Shown: positions 1 through 8,128 of the stretch, piece by piece | How the letters are laid out: the number at the start of each line of letters is the position of its first letter | Numbering within the stretch: position 1 is the first letter of the stretch | Assembly (NCBI GenBank): GCA_003598065.1 | Contig: QZKR01000011.1 | Span: 1 to 64,000 of the forward strand | Length of the DNA stretch: 64,000 nucleotides | Direction: 5' to 3' | Origin: Myxococcales bacterium | Lineage (GTDB): Bacteria > Myxococcota_A > SURF-8 | Program-made: the position numbers and the translations under genes | The notes under the pieces: generated by a model | What the model saw: the letters and a program-made list of their open reading frames with translations, nothing else | Database searches by the model: none | What the model was told of the DNA's origin: nothing

Positions 1-205
1 CCATGTCGGCGCGCGTCGTGGATTCCGTGCGGGGAGACGAAAAATCCGCGAAAGCGACGCGGAGTTTGGGCTGCTCGTCGGGCAGCAGGTGCAAAACGCC
101 CGTGCTGACTTCGAAACCGCCTTTTTCCTTGGGAAAAGGCGAACAGGCAGCCAGCGCTGTCGCTAAAAATGCGGCCCGCAACACAAGAGGAACGATTCGC
201 GCCAT
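1..205 (-). CDS. Lipoprotein, N-terminal fragment cut by window edge
   Basis: The frame opens with an ATG at 205, preceded by GGGAG, and runs leftward off the window without a stop, so only 68 codons are visible. The first 20 residues form a lipoprotein signal: Arg at 3, a hydrophobic core, then lipobox LAAC with Cys21 as the likely acylated residue. The mature protein would begin CSPFPKEKGGFE. No domain can be recognised in the visible part. It lies 90 nt downstream of the TPR protein on the same strand and may share its transcript. Confidence 0.7.
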   Translation of the reverse strand, partial: MARIVPLVLRAAFLATALAACSPFPKEKGGFEVSTGVLHLLPDEQPKLRVAFADFSSPRTESTTRADM

Positions 206-295
206 AAATTTCAACTTCTCCCGCCTGACCGCCGTAGTCGGCGCGGCAGGGGGGAACGAATACGGCAAAGGCGTAGCGACGTGCTGTGCCAGAAT

Positions 296-1576
296 CTATT
301 GTTCCTCGATTTCCTGGAGTTTTTTCTGCGCTTTTTTATAGAGGTCGCTGCTCGGCTCCACGAGTTCGAGCACCTGCTGCAATTTCCGTTTCGCCCCCTC
401 GGGTTCGAAATCGACCATGTATTGCCCCTGCATGAAAAGCTGCTGGGCGTATGTCGGCATTTTGTCTATCTCGGCTTTGGCTTCGGCGTTGGCGGGATCG
501 AATTGCAGCGCTTGTTTGAAGCTCTCGCGGGCCAGAAGATAATTGCCGTCGCGCAAGTTTCCCTTGCCCTGGATGAAATAGCCGCGCGCGAACATGGCGT
601 TCATTTCGGCCGCGTATTTGCTCGTGGCGTCCACTCCGAGCTTGCGGCCTTCGTCGGCCAGTTCGCGTTCGAGGGTTTTCATTTCCTCCAGCGTGCCGAT
701 GACGGTTTTCGAATCGTTTTTGTTCAAGGCGGTTTCGGCTTTGTCCAGCGTCACTTTGAAGGCGTCGAGCATCGCTTTGAGTCCGAACGCCTTGCCGTCG
801 GCGTCGCAGGCGCAACGGTCTTCCGTGACCTTCTTGATTCTCCTTTGAGCCTCGTCAATGTTGCCGACGACAAACAGCTTGTAGGCGGCGCGAATGCCGT
901 CCATGACGTCTTGTTCGGAAGGAAGCCCGCGCAGGGGTTTGCCTTTGCCGCCGGTCGGTGCGACGACGGCCGCTTTTTCTTTAACAGCCTTCTTTCGCGG
1001 TTCCGGTTTCGGCTCGGGTTCCGGTTCCGCGACTTCCTCTTCAACCGGTTCCTCCTCAGGAGCGGCAAGCAGTTCTTCCGGCGGGACAAACAAGCCTACC
1101 GTCCATTTCCTGGCGGCGCCATCGTCGAATTTTCCCGGTTTCACGGCGAACGTCTGCGTCCGCTTGGATTCGCCTTCCTGGAGGTTGTAGACCGTGAACG
1201 ACGCTTCCAGATTCTTGTCGGCGACCTCCAGTTTGCCGACGACGAGCAGGTCGTAGGGCGTGCGTTTGAGCCGCTTGTCGAGGCATTTGAAATCCACGCC
1301 GCAACGCAGCAGCGCCCGCTCCGATTTGCGGCCGAATTTTTTCGAATGGTCCTGAATCGTGACCACGTCGAACTGAACGAATTTTCTCATTCGTTCGGCG
1401 AGCATGCCGTCGATGGCTTCCGCCTCGTCGAGATCCACGTCCGGACCCGGCGTGAGGGGCAGCACCAGCACCTTGCCTAGGGCGTCGGCGGCATCGGCCG
1501 CGGGCGAGAATGAGACGGCTGTCGCCAGAGCCATCCCGGCGACAAGCAGAATGTTCAGAAAAAGGGCGCGTGCCAT
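296..1576 (-). CDS. Periplasmic TPR-like protein of unknown function
   Basis: A secreted protein of 426 residues. I start it at ATG 1576 because AGGAGAG lies just upstream and a signal peptide follows directly (MARALFLN, hydrophobic core, cleavage probably after the AADA region); an upstream in-frame start at 1609 would bury the signal. Residues about 30-170 resemble an alpha/beta domain of the sort that builds outer-membrane assembly or sensor proteins, but I cannot assign a family. Residues about 175-215 are a Pro/Glu/Lys-rich linker. The C-terminal 200 residues are helical, with TPR-like spacing (a segment ending ESFKQALQFDPANAEAK is a typical TPR). Likely a periplasmic scaffold; function unknown. 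The partial lipoprotein gene follows 90 nt downstream. Confidence 0.75.
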   Translation of the reverse strand: MARALFLNILLVAGMALATAVSFSPAADAADALGKVLVLPLTPGPDVDLDEAEAIDGMLAERMRKFVQFDVVTIQDHSKKFGRKSERALLRCGVDFKCLDKRLKRTPYDLLVVGKLEVADKNLEASFTVYNLQEGESKRTQTFAVKPGKFDDGAARKWTVGLFVPPEELLAAPEEEPVEEEVAEPEPEPKPEPRKKAVKEKAAVVAPTGGKGKPLRGLPSEQDVMDGIRAAYKLFVVGNIDEAQRRIKKVTEDRCACDADGKAFGLKAMLDAFKVTLDKAETALNKNDSKTVIGTLEEMKTLERELADEGRKLGVDATSKYAAEMNAMFARGYFIQGKGNLRDGNYLLARESFKQALQFDPANAEAKAEIDKMPTYAQQLFMQGQYMVDFEPEGAKRKLQQVLELVEPSSDLYKKAQKKLQEIEEQ

Positions 1577-1687
1577 GCTTTGCTCTCCTGCTAAGCGAAA
1601 TCCTTTCAACCCTCACCCAAACGGGTTGATTCTACTGAAAGCGTCCTATCCCGCAAGTATTATCCAAGAAAGTCGCGGGCGGGCGTC

Positions 1688-3481
1688 TCACTCCGGTTTC
1701 ACGCCCTCGCGCAGAGCGATCGACAGTTCTTTGAGTTGCGCGTCCTCCACCGCCGACGGCGCTTCCGTCATCAGGCAGTTGCCCTGCGTCGTTTTGGGGA
1801 AGGCGATCACGTCGCGGATGGAGTCCGTTCCGGCCAGCAACATGATGGTCCGGTCCATGCCGAAGGCGATGCCTCCGTGCGGAGGCGCGCCGAACTTCAG
1901 AGCATCCAGCAGGAAGCCGAATTTCAGCCGCGCTTCCTCCTCACCGATCCCCAAGGCGCGGAAAACGCGTTCCTGGACGTCGGAGCGGTTGATACGGATC
2001 GAGCCGCCGCCGATCTCGTTGCCGTTCAGCACCATGTCGTAGGCGCGGGCGAGCACGGCGCCGGGGTCGCTTTCCAGTTTGTCCAGGTCTTCCAGGCGCG
2101 GACTGGTGAATGGATGGTGCATGGCCATCCAGCGTTTGTCCTCGGCCGACCACTCGAACATCGGGAAGTCGTAGACCCAGAGGAAGTTGAGCTTGTTCGG
2201 ATCGACGAGGCCCATGAGGTCGGCGACCTTGCGCCGCAGGGCGGCCAGCGAATCGTTGACGATCTTTTCCTGGTCGGCGACGAAAAAAATAACGGAGTTC
2301 GTTTTTGCGCCGACGCGCGCTTCGATTTTTTTCGCCAGGGCGGGTTCGAAAAACTTGGCGATCGAGCCCTGCCAGCCTTCCGGCGCGACACGCACCCAGG
2401 CCAGACCTTTCGCGCCGTACACCTTGACCGCCGGGTCCAGGTTTTTCTCGATAAACGAGCGCGACAGCTTCTGCTCGGGATCGTCCACGGCGAACGCCTT
2501 GACGGTTTTGCCTTCCGCCGCCGCTTGGGCGAACACCTTGAAGCCGCAACCGGCCACGAGGTCCGTGAGCCGTTGCAAAAGCAGCCCGTAGCGCGTATCC
2601 GGACGGTCGATGCCGTAATGCTCGACCGCTTCCTGATAGCTCAGGCGCGGCATGGGACGGGGGATTTCGATTCTGCTGATCTCGCGCCAGATTCTCGCCA
2701 CCATGCCTTCGAAGATGTCGAAAATAAGTTCCTCGGTAGGAAAGGAAAGCTCGCAGTCGATTTGCGTGAATTCCGGCTGACGGTCGTTGCGCAAGTCCTC
2801 GTCGCGGAAGCAGCGGACGATCTGGAAGTAGCGGTCGTAACCGGCGACCATGAGGATTTGTTTGAAAAGCTGCGGCGACTGCGGGAGCGCATAAAACTTG
2901 CCGCCATGAACGCGCGAAGGCACCAGGTAGTCGCGCGCCCCCTCCGGCGTGCTCTTGGTGAGAATCGGCGTTTCGATCTCCAGGAAACCATGCTCATCCA
3001 GGTAGCGGCGGACGATCTGATTCACCTGGTGCCGCATGATCATGATTTTCTGCAACGGTTGCCGGCGCAGGTCGAGGTAACGGTATTTGAGGCGCGTCAC
3101 CTCGTTGGTGGTCGTCTCGTCCGCGATTTGAACCGGCAGCGGCTGGGCCGTGGCGAGGATGACGACATTGTCGGCGTAAACCTCGATTTCGCCCGTCGCG
3201 AGTTCGGCCTTGACGTTCTGGCCGCGATCGACGACCGTCCCGGAGACGGCGACCACGTATTCGTCGCGCAGGGCGTCGAGCGCGTCTTTGTGAGCGTCCA
3301 TTTTAGCATAGTCGAGCACGACCTGGGTGAAGCCGTAGCGGTCGCGCAAATCGACGAACACGCAACCGCCATGGTCGCGGCGCGACTTGACCCAGCCCTT
3401 GAGCACGACCTGCTGGCCGACCTGAGCGCGGCGCAACTCGCCGCACGTATGGGTTCGATTTGCCGAAAGCAATGGGTTCAT
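1688..3481 (-). CDS. aspS: Aspartyl-tRNA synthetase
   Basis: Class II aminoacyl-tRNA synthetase that charges tRNA-Asp (and possibly tRNA-Asn if non-discriminating; the sequence alone does not settle this). The 597-residue length fits the bacterial type with an inserted GAD domain. Visible parts are the N-terminal OB-fold anticodon-binding domain ([15 protein letters not shown]), motif 2 ([18 protein letters not shown]), the GAD insert in the middle, and motif 3 near the C-terminus ([15 protein letters not shown]). The ATG at 3481 has GGAG eight bases upstream and a good promoter lies about 60 nt further up. The gene stands alone and is divergent from the lipid A operon. Confidence 0.97.
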   Translation of the reverse strand: MNPLLSANRTHTCGELRRAQVGQQVVLKGWVKSRRDHGGCVFVDLRDRYGFTQVVLDYAKMDAHKDALDALRDEYVVAVSGTVVDRGQNVKAELATGEIEVYADNVVILATAQPLPVQIADETTTNEVTRLKYRYLDLRRQPLQKIMIMRHQVNQIVRRYLDEHGFLEIETPILTKSTPEGARDYLVPSRVHGGKFYALPQSPQLFKQILMVAGYDRYFQIVRCFRDEDLRNDRQPEFTQIDCELSFPTEELIFDIFEGMVARIWREISRIEIPRPMPRLSYQEAVEHYGIDRPDTRYGLLLQRLTDLVAGCGFKVFAQAAAEGKTVKAFAVDDPEQKLSRSFIEKNLDPAVKVYGAKGLAWVRVAPEGWQGSIAKFFEPALAKKIEARVGAKTNSVIFFVADQEKIVNDSLAALRRKVADLMGLVDPNKLNFLWVYDFPMFEWSAEDKRWMAMHHPFTSPRLEDLDKLESDPGAVLARAYDMVLNGNEIGGGSIRINRSDVQERVFRALGIGEEEARLKFGFLLDALKFGAPPHGGIAFGMDRTIMLLAGTDSIRDVIAFPKTTQGNCLMTEAPSAVEDAQLKELSIALREGVKPE

Positions 3482-3542
3482 GCGTTATTCTCCGCTTGTA
3501 TGAAGTTTGCTACATCCCCCTGGCGGATAAACAGAATGCCCA

Positions 3543-3570
3543 ATTATAGGCAGTGACGCAAGCGCGTCAA
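3543..3570 (-). promoter_or_regulatory. Sigma-70-type promoter of aspS
   Basis: On the minus strand TTGACG (3570-3565) and TATAAT (3548-3543) are separated by 16 nt, about 60 nt upstream of the aspS start codon. This is a near-consensus housekeeping promoter. Confidence 0.7.
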
Positions 3571-3660
3571 GCGAAAGCCAATCTAATCACTTAAATTCAC
3601 TTGCAAAAGCCGGCTGACTCATTACCATCGGGGCGAACCTCAGCGGATCGGAATTTTACG

Positions 3661-4329
3661 ATGCTTCGACAGTTCCTTGCCTTATTGGCCTATCTCGTCA
3701 TCCGCCTGATTTCGGCGCTTCTGCGGGTGCGGATCGTCGGCCGGGGCGGTCTGCTCCGGGCGGTTGAGGAGAACAGGCCGGCGCTGTTTGCGTTTTTCCA
3801 CGGCCGGCAGTTGATGCTTTTCGGCTATCCGGCGCCGCGTCCGCTGGTGCAGATGGCGTCGCTCTCCAAGGACGGCGATTTGCAGGCCGAAATCCTCCGT
3901 TTGTTCGGTTTCACGGTGGTGCGCGGCTCGCCGGCGAAGCGCGGGCAGGAAGCGCTGTATGAAATGACGGAGCTTTGCCTTAACGGCTGCCACGCCGCTC
4001 TGGCCGTCGATGGGTCGCGGGGGCCATATCAGAAGGTCAAGCCCGGCATTCTCCAGTTGGCGCGCGACTCGGGCGGGCTTATCATACCCCTGGCCGCCGC
4101 CGCACGATATTGTACGGTTCTGTCGCGCAGTTGGGATCGCTATACGATTCCCTGGCCTTTTTCGCATGTCGCGATCGTGGAAGGCGAGCCGATCGAAATC
4201 GATTCGGAGATCGACGACGAGGGGTTGGAAGGGCAGCGGGCGATGCTGGAACGGCGATTGTTGGAATTGCAGGCCGAGGCCGAGAGGCTGGTGCGAAACG
4301 GCGCAGAAACGGAAGACCCGCCACAATGA
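3661..4329 (+). CDS. DUF374 lysophospholipid acyltransferase-family protein
   Basis: A 222-residue member of the DUF374 branch of the LPLAT acyltransferases, proteins usually found beside Kdo transferase and thought to act on lipid A or core lipids. The N-terminus (residues 4-22) is hydrophobic. FFHGRQ at 45-50 gives the family's catalytic-type His47, and VDGSRGP lies around 117-122. I chose ATG 3661 over an in-frame TTG at 3601 because the hydrophobic N-terminus starts here; the ribosome site is weak in either case. Its stop overlaps the start of waaA (ATGA), so the two are translationally coupled. Exact acyl donor and acceptor are unknown. Confidence 0.85.
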   Translation: MLRQFLALLAYLVIRLISALLRVRIVGRGGLLRAVEENRPALFAFFHGRQLMLFGYPAPRPLVQMASLSKDGDLQAEILRLFGFTVVRGSPAKRGQEALYEMTELCLNGCHAALAVDGSRGPYQKVKPGILQLARDSGGLIIPLAAAARYCTVLSRSWDRYTIPWPFSHVAIVEGEPIEIDSEIDDEGLEGQRAMLERRLLELQAEAERLVRNGAETEDPPQ

Positions 4330-5594
4330 AACGATTCTATCCGATCCTCACCACGCTCTCGACGCTTCCCCTGGCGGCTTATTGTCTGGTGCGCCGCGAT
4401 TTGCGAGCCGGCGTCATGGATCGCTTTCTGCCGCGAGCGGTGGAAACGGCCCGCACCGGCAGCGGCCCCCGTTTATGGGTGCATGCCGCGTCGGCCGGCG
4501 AGGTAGCTTTAGGCAACTATTTCATGGAGATATACCGCCGCGAACAACCGTCCGCCGAGTTCCTGCTTACCACCAACACCGCTTCCGGTCTTTCGGCGGC
4601 GGCGAAAGGTCCCTGGTCGGCGACCCGGCGTTTCCCTTTCGACGCGCATTTCGCGCTCGCGCGGCTGTTTGCGAGTTTCGCGCCGACCGCCTTGGTGCTG
4701 GTCGAGCAGGAATTATGGCCGGGTTTGCTGGAGATGGCGAGGACGCGCGGCGTGCCGGCGGCCGTCGTCAACGCCCGTCTGCCCGAGCGCTCCATTTCGC
4801 GCTATCGGGAACTGGACCGGCGTTTCGACGGGATTCTGTCGCATCCGATCTATCTGACGCGCAACGATGCCGATCTCGCCAATCTCGCTCAAGCCGGCGT
4901 GCCGGTGGCGCGGATGATCGTTCATGGCGAAATGAAAGTGGACGCCATGGCCGATCGGCTGGCGATGCTTGGCCTGTCGCGCTTGAACGAGCCGATCGTG
5001 CTGGCGATCAGCACCCATCGCGGCGAGGAAACGGTATTGCTCGACGCCTTGGGCCGGCTGCGGGTGGATTATCCCGAGGCGCGGCTGATTATCGCCCCGC
5101 GCCATGCGCGCCGGGCCTCGCATGTGGCGCGGCTGGCGGCGCGCTACGGTTTCGCGGCGACGCTCGCCGGCGAGGGCGGTCGCGATTCCTGGCAATGGGC
5201 CGACGTGGTGGTCGAGGACCGTTTCGGCCGCATGGCCGAGTGGCTGTCGATGGCGTCCGTGGCCTTCGTCGGCGGGAGCCTGGTTCCCAGGGGCGGGCAC
5301 AACGTCTGCGAGCCGATCCTGGCCGGCGTGCCGGCGCTCGTGGGCCCGCACCATGCGAACTGGGAAGGCTGGGTCCGCATTCTCGATGAAGCGAACGGAC
5401 TGAGCGTCGTTGAGAACGCGGCCGACGTCGCCCGGGTCGCGGCCTTCGTTTTCGATCAACCGCAGGAAATCAGAATTGCGCTGCATCGCGCGCGATCCTA
5501 TGTTAAATTAAGCTTGGGAGCGACAGCGCGCAACGTGGCGGCCGTGCGCCGCCTGGAGGCGGGAGGCGATCCGTTTGCAACCGAAGACGGATAG
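4326..5594 (+). CDS. waaA: 3-deoxy-D-manno-octulosonic acid (Kdo) transferase
   Basis: Transfers Kdo from CMP-Kdo to the lipid A precursor at the inner membrane, the first step of LPS core assembly. 422 residues, the usual size. The N-terminal membrane anchor is at residues 4-22. HAASAGEV at 53-60 carries the family's catalytic Glu59, followed by a GT30-type nucleotide-sugar fold with FVGGSLVPRGGHNVCEPI near residue 315-330. The ATG overlaps the upstream stop by 4 nt, and the 3' end overlaps lpxK by 20 nt. Whether it adds one or two Kdo residues cannot be read from the sequence. Confidence 0.96.
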   Translation: MKRFYPILTTLSTLPLAAYCLVRRDLRAGVMDRFLPRAVETARTGSGPRLWVHAASAGEVALGNYFMEIYRREQPSAEFLLTTNTASGLSAAAKGPWSATRRFPFDAHFALARLFASFAPTALVLVEQELWPGLLEMARTRGVPAAVVNARLPERSISRYRELDRRFDGILSHPIYLTRNDADLANLAQAGVPVARMIVHGEMKVDAMADRLAMLGLSRLNEPIVLAISTHRGEETVLLDALGRLRVDYPEARLIIAPRHARRASHVARLAARYGFAATLAGEGGRDSWQWADVVVEDRFGRMAEWLSMASVAFVGGSLVPRGGHNVCEPILAGVPALVGPHHANWEGWVRILDEANGLSVVENAADVARVAAFVFDQPQEIRIALHRARSYVKLSLGATARNVAAVRRLEAGGDPFATEDG

Positions 5595-6636
5595 GTGGTA
5601 CTCGGGCCTTCTCGGCCCCGTGGCGTCCCTGTATCAGAAAGCGGTGCAGGCGCGCCGGCATGCCTACGAAACGTCCCGCCGCCCGAAAAAACGCCTGCCT
5701 CGGCCCGTGATTTCCGTCGGCAACCTCACTGTCGGCGGCACGGGAAAAACGCCGTTCGTGCTTTATCTCTGCGACAAGCTTTCCGGCTGGCGGCATGTGG
5801 CGATTCTGAGCCGCGGCTACGGGCGTCGAAACCCGCGCGCTTACGTCACCTTGCCCGACGCGCGCCAGCTCGACGAACGCGCCCCGCTTTTCTTCGGCGA
5901 CGAGCCGGTGATGATGGCCAAGCACATCGCCAACGCCTCCATTCACCTTGGCCCGAATCGTTGGCGCACGGGGCGGCTGGCGCTGGACCGCGCGCCGGTG
6001 GATCTTTTCATCCTCGACGACGGCTTCCAGCACGTCGAACTGCATCGCGATCTCGATATCGTCATCCTTAACGGCCAGGAAGATCCGCGCCGCCTGGGCG
6101 TTCTGCCCGCCGGAATGCTGCGTGAACCGGCAGAGACGCTGCGTCGAGCCGACATCGTCGTCATCAGCCGCTGCACCCCGGACGGCCAGCATCAAATCGA
6201 CCTCGACTGGGTGCGCTCGCTCTGCCCGAACGCGCCGATCGTGCTGGCGCGTTATGCCATCGTCGGCGCTTTCGACTTGAAGACCGGCAACGCCGTACCG
6301 TTGGATGATCTGCGCAACCACCCGCTCTTCGCCTTCTGCGGCATCGCCGAACCGACGAGCTTTCGCGACACGCTGACGGAAGCGGGCCTGAAACTGGTGG
6401 GGCATCATTGCTACGGCGACCACCATTACTTCCGGGGCCGCGAGTTGCACGACATAGAAACCGAAGCGGTCGCCGCCGGCGCGGCCGGCTTGATCACTAC
6501 CGAAAAGGACGCCGTGCGTATCCTGCCGTTCCGCATTCGCGGCCTGCCCATCTACCGCCTGGACGTGAAGTTCGTCGTTCTCGAAGGCGAGGAACGGCTG
6601 TGGGAGCGCATCGGGGACGCGCTGCATGGCCGGTAG
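5575..6636 (+). CDS. lpxK: Tetraacyldisaccharide 4'-kinase
   Basis: Phosphorylates the 4' position of the tetraacyl-disaccharide 1-phosphate to give lipid IVA, at the inner membrane. 353 residues. The Walker A loop is VGGTGKTP at 53-60, and the LpxK signature DDGFQH lies around 148-153. It starts with TTG at 5575, which has GGGAGG upstream; this start overlaps the end of waaA by 20 nt, and the stop overlaps the start of the acyltransferase by 11 nt. The operon order (acyltransferase, waaA, lpxK, lpxL type) fits a compact lipid A finishing cassette. Confidence 0.96.
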   Translation: MQPKTDRWYSGLLGPVASLYQKAVQARRHAYETSRRPKKRLPRPVISVGNLTVGGTGKTPFVLYLCDKLSGWRHVAILSRGYGRRNPRAYVTLPDARQLDERAPLFFGDEPVMMAKHIANASIHLGPNRWRTGRLALDRAPVDLFILDDGFQHVELHRDLDIVILNGQEDPRRLGVLPAGMLREPAETLRRADIVVISRCTPDGQHQIDLDWVRSLCPNAPIVLARYAIVGAFDLKTGNAVPLDDLRNHPLFAFCGIAEPTSFRDTLTEAGLKLVGHHCYGDHHYFRGRELHDIETEAVAAGAAGLITTEKDAVRILPFRIRGLPIYRLDVKFVVLEGEERLWERIGDALHGR

Positions 6637-7507
6637 GTTGATTCTTGCGGCGCTCGCCGCTTTCCTCCGTGCTTTGTCGTTGAAACAAGCCCAAAGCCTG
6701 GGTCGTTGGCTGGGGCGACTCGTCTATTATTTTCTGCCCATCCGCAGACAAACCGTCGTCCGGCAACTGGGCGAGTCGCTGGGGGACGCGCATTCGCCCA
6801 CCGAAATTCGCCGTCTGGCGCGGGGTGTTTACGAACATCTGGGAATGAACCTTGTCGAGTTTCTGCGCCTTGATGCTTCGCGTCCGGAGACCTTGCCCCC
6901 GATCCGCATCGATGGCTTGGAGCGAATACGGAAGGCGGCGGAGCAGGGCAGGGGAGTGCTGGCGCTCACGGCGCACTTCGGCAACTGGGATCTGCTTTGC
7001 TGTTCGCAGTCGCTCGCGGGCTGGAGACTGGCGATTCTATCGAAGACCGTCAAACCGGCGTGGCTCAATAATTATTGGATGACGAGCCGCGAACGCTTCG
7101 GCCTGCGCATCCTGCCCGGTCGCGGCGTGAAGGTCGATCTGCTGGCGCATCTGGCCGCCGGCGGCGTGGTGGGTTTTGTCCTCGACCAGCACCATCGTGG
7201 GCCGGGCGCGGCGGCGGTCGAATTTTTCGGCAAACCCGCCTGGACGACGACGGGGCTTGCCGCATTGGCATTAGACAGCGGCGCGCCGGTCGTGCCGGTG
7301 TTCATCCATCGCGAGGCGGACGGTTCGCATGTCCTCGAAGTGGGCGAGAGCGTCGAGACGATCGGCGCCGACTCGCGCGAGGCGACGCTGGCCGCGCTCA
7401 CGGCGCGCTATGTTACGGAAGTCGAGCGCGCCGTCCGCCGCCATCCCGAACAATGGCTGTGGCTGCATCGGCGCTGGAAGAACGGGGCGATGGTCGTCGA
7501 TTCCTGA
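6626..7507 (+). CDS. lpxL: Lipid A biosynthesis (late) acyltransferase, LpxL/HtrB type
   Basis: Adds a secondary acyl chain to the Kdo2-lipid IVA precursor at the inner membrane. 293 residues, typical for the LpxL/LpxM family. The N-terminal hydrophobic stretch is followed by the HX4D active-site motif AHFGNWD with His117 and Asp122. The conserved C-terminal HPEQWLWLHRRWK is intact. ATG 6626 lies inside the end of lpxK and has GGGGAC upstream. The last 63 nt of the conserved 3' part are repeated at 8051-8113 beyond an inserted segment. LpxL versus LpxM specificity cannot be told. Confidence 0.88.
   Translation: MAGRLILAALAAFLRALSLKQAQSLGRWLGRLVYYFLPIRRQTVVRQLGESLGDAHSPTEIRRLARGVYEHLGMNLVEFLRLDASRPETLPPIRIDGLERIRKAAEQGRGVLALTAHFGNWDLLCCSQSLAGWRLAILSKTVKPAWLNNYWMTSRERFGLRILPGRGVKVDLLAHLAAGGVVGFVLDQHHRGPGAAAVEFFGKPAWTTTGLAALALDSGAPVVPVFIHREADGSHVLEVGESVETIGADSREATLAALTARYVTEVERAVRRHPEQWLWLHRRWKNGAMVVDS
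7434..7496 (+). repeat. Direct repeat copy 1 (3' end of lpxL)
   Basis: A 63-nt segment inside the lpxL 3' end that is matched at 8051-8113 at 61 of 63 positions. It encodes the HPEQWLWLHRRWKNGAMV part of the acyltransferase. Confidence 0.9.
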
Positions 7508-7586
7508 TTGGACGGGTAACCCGGTGAGCGAGGTTATAGCCACCCTTTCTTGTCGCATTTTATAATGTCGGTCCGCCCGTCTGCCA

Positions 7587-7781
7587 TCACTCTTGAACTG
7601 GAACTCCAGCGTGGGATTGTCGTTGCTTGCGAGCTTTAGGGAACAATCCGGCCTTGGCCTTGCGTCGGAAATACGCCATCTCTTCTTCCCGCGTCATGCC
7701 TTTCGTCTCTTCATAAATTTCTTCCTGGATTCGACGCTTCATCGCCACACAGTCGATTGTTTTCTCGTCCTTATTTTTCAT
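7587..7781 (-). CDS. Small PIN-associated protein (antitoxin-like)
   Basis: A 64-residue protein with the pattern IDCVAMKRRIQEEIYEETKG followed by MTREEEMAYFRRKA. I recognise this as the small charged protein commonly encoded directly after a PIN-domain (VapC-like) gene, where it is presumed to be the partner or antitoxin. The ribosome site is an unusually complete AAGGAGGTGATC, six bases before the ATG. The start overlaps the 3' end of the truncated PIN gene (7771-7911) by 11 nt, the usual coupled arrangement. The upstream toxin is gutted, so this partner is probably a leftover. DNA binding or neutralisation is inference only. Confidence 0.7.
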   Translation of the reverse strand: MKNKDEKTIDCVAMKRRIQEEIYEETKGMTREEEMAYFRRKAKAGLFPKARKQRQSHAGVPVQE

Positions 7782-7911
7782 CGGGGATCACCTCCTTTAG
7801 ACGTCCGGATTGAGCCGCTTTGATGATCCGCAAGGAGTCATCGCGAAACAGCGGATCGAAGCAGCCTCCGAATACCGAGGTGTCGAGGTAGGCTCGAAGT
7901 TTTCTCGCCAT
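7771..7911 (-). pseudogene. PIN-domain (VapC-like) gene with its centre deleted
   Basis: Only 46 codons. It starts LRAYLDTSVFGG, the typical opening strand of PIN ribonucleases with the first catalytic Asp, after a good AAGGAGG. At about residue 38 it jumps to a tail reading KEVIPDEK, which looks like the normal C-terminus of such proteins and overlaps the start of the small partner gene. An intact member is roughly 130-150 residues, so about 90-100 codons, including the other acidic active-site residues, are missing while the frame is kept. It cannot be an active nuclease. Homology is recognised from memory of the family. Confidence 0.7.
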
Positions 7912-7930
7912 CGATCCTCCTTGCTAGCCG

Positions 7931-7960
7931 ATAGTACCCGGCGCTGGGAGTCGGCGTCAA
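7931..7960 (-). promoter_or_regulatory. Promoter of the PIN/partner module
   Basis: On the minus strand TTGACG (7960-7955) and TACTAT (7936-7931) are 18 nt apart, about 20 nt before the PIN start codon. The module's own promoter has thus survived the loss of the gene's centre. Confidence 0.55.
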
Positions 7961-8050
7961 CCCCATCAGATCGTCTTGGCAGGCAGGGATTGCCGGAAAG
8001 GCTGAACGAATGACTTCGCCACGAACGCCTATAGACACCAGAATCGGCCA

Positions 8051-8113
8051 TCCGCCGCCCTCCCGAGCAATGGCTGTGGCTGCATCGGCGCTGGAAGAAC
8101 GGGGCGATGGTCG
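8051..8113 (+). repeat. Direct repeat copy 2 (lpxL 3' end remnant)
   Basis: Matches 7434-7496 at 61 of 63 positions, and the lpxL reading frame stays open through it to a TGA at 8137-8139. Nothing resembling the rest of lpxL precedes it. It overlaps no coding start, and its frame runs into the 3' end of the convergent CoA-transferase gene. It marks the right border of the segment that contains the PIN module. Confidence 0.88.
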
Positions 8114-8128
8114 CCAGTCCCTGGCCGC

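Noticed and set aside
1736-3556. A 606-codon open frame on the plus strand opposite aspS
   Set aside because: Mirror frame of a complete aspS; no ribosome site or domain.
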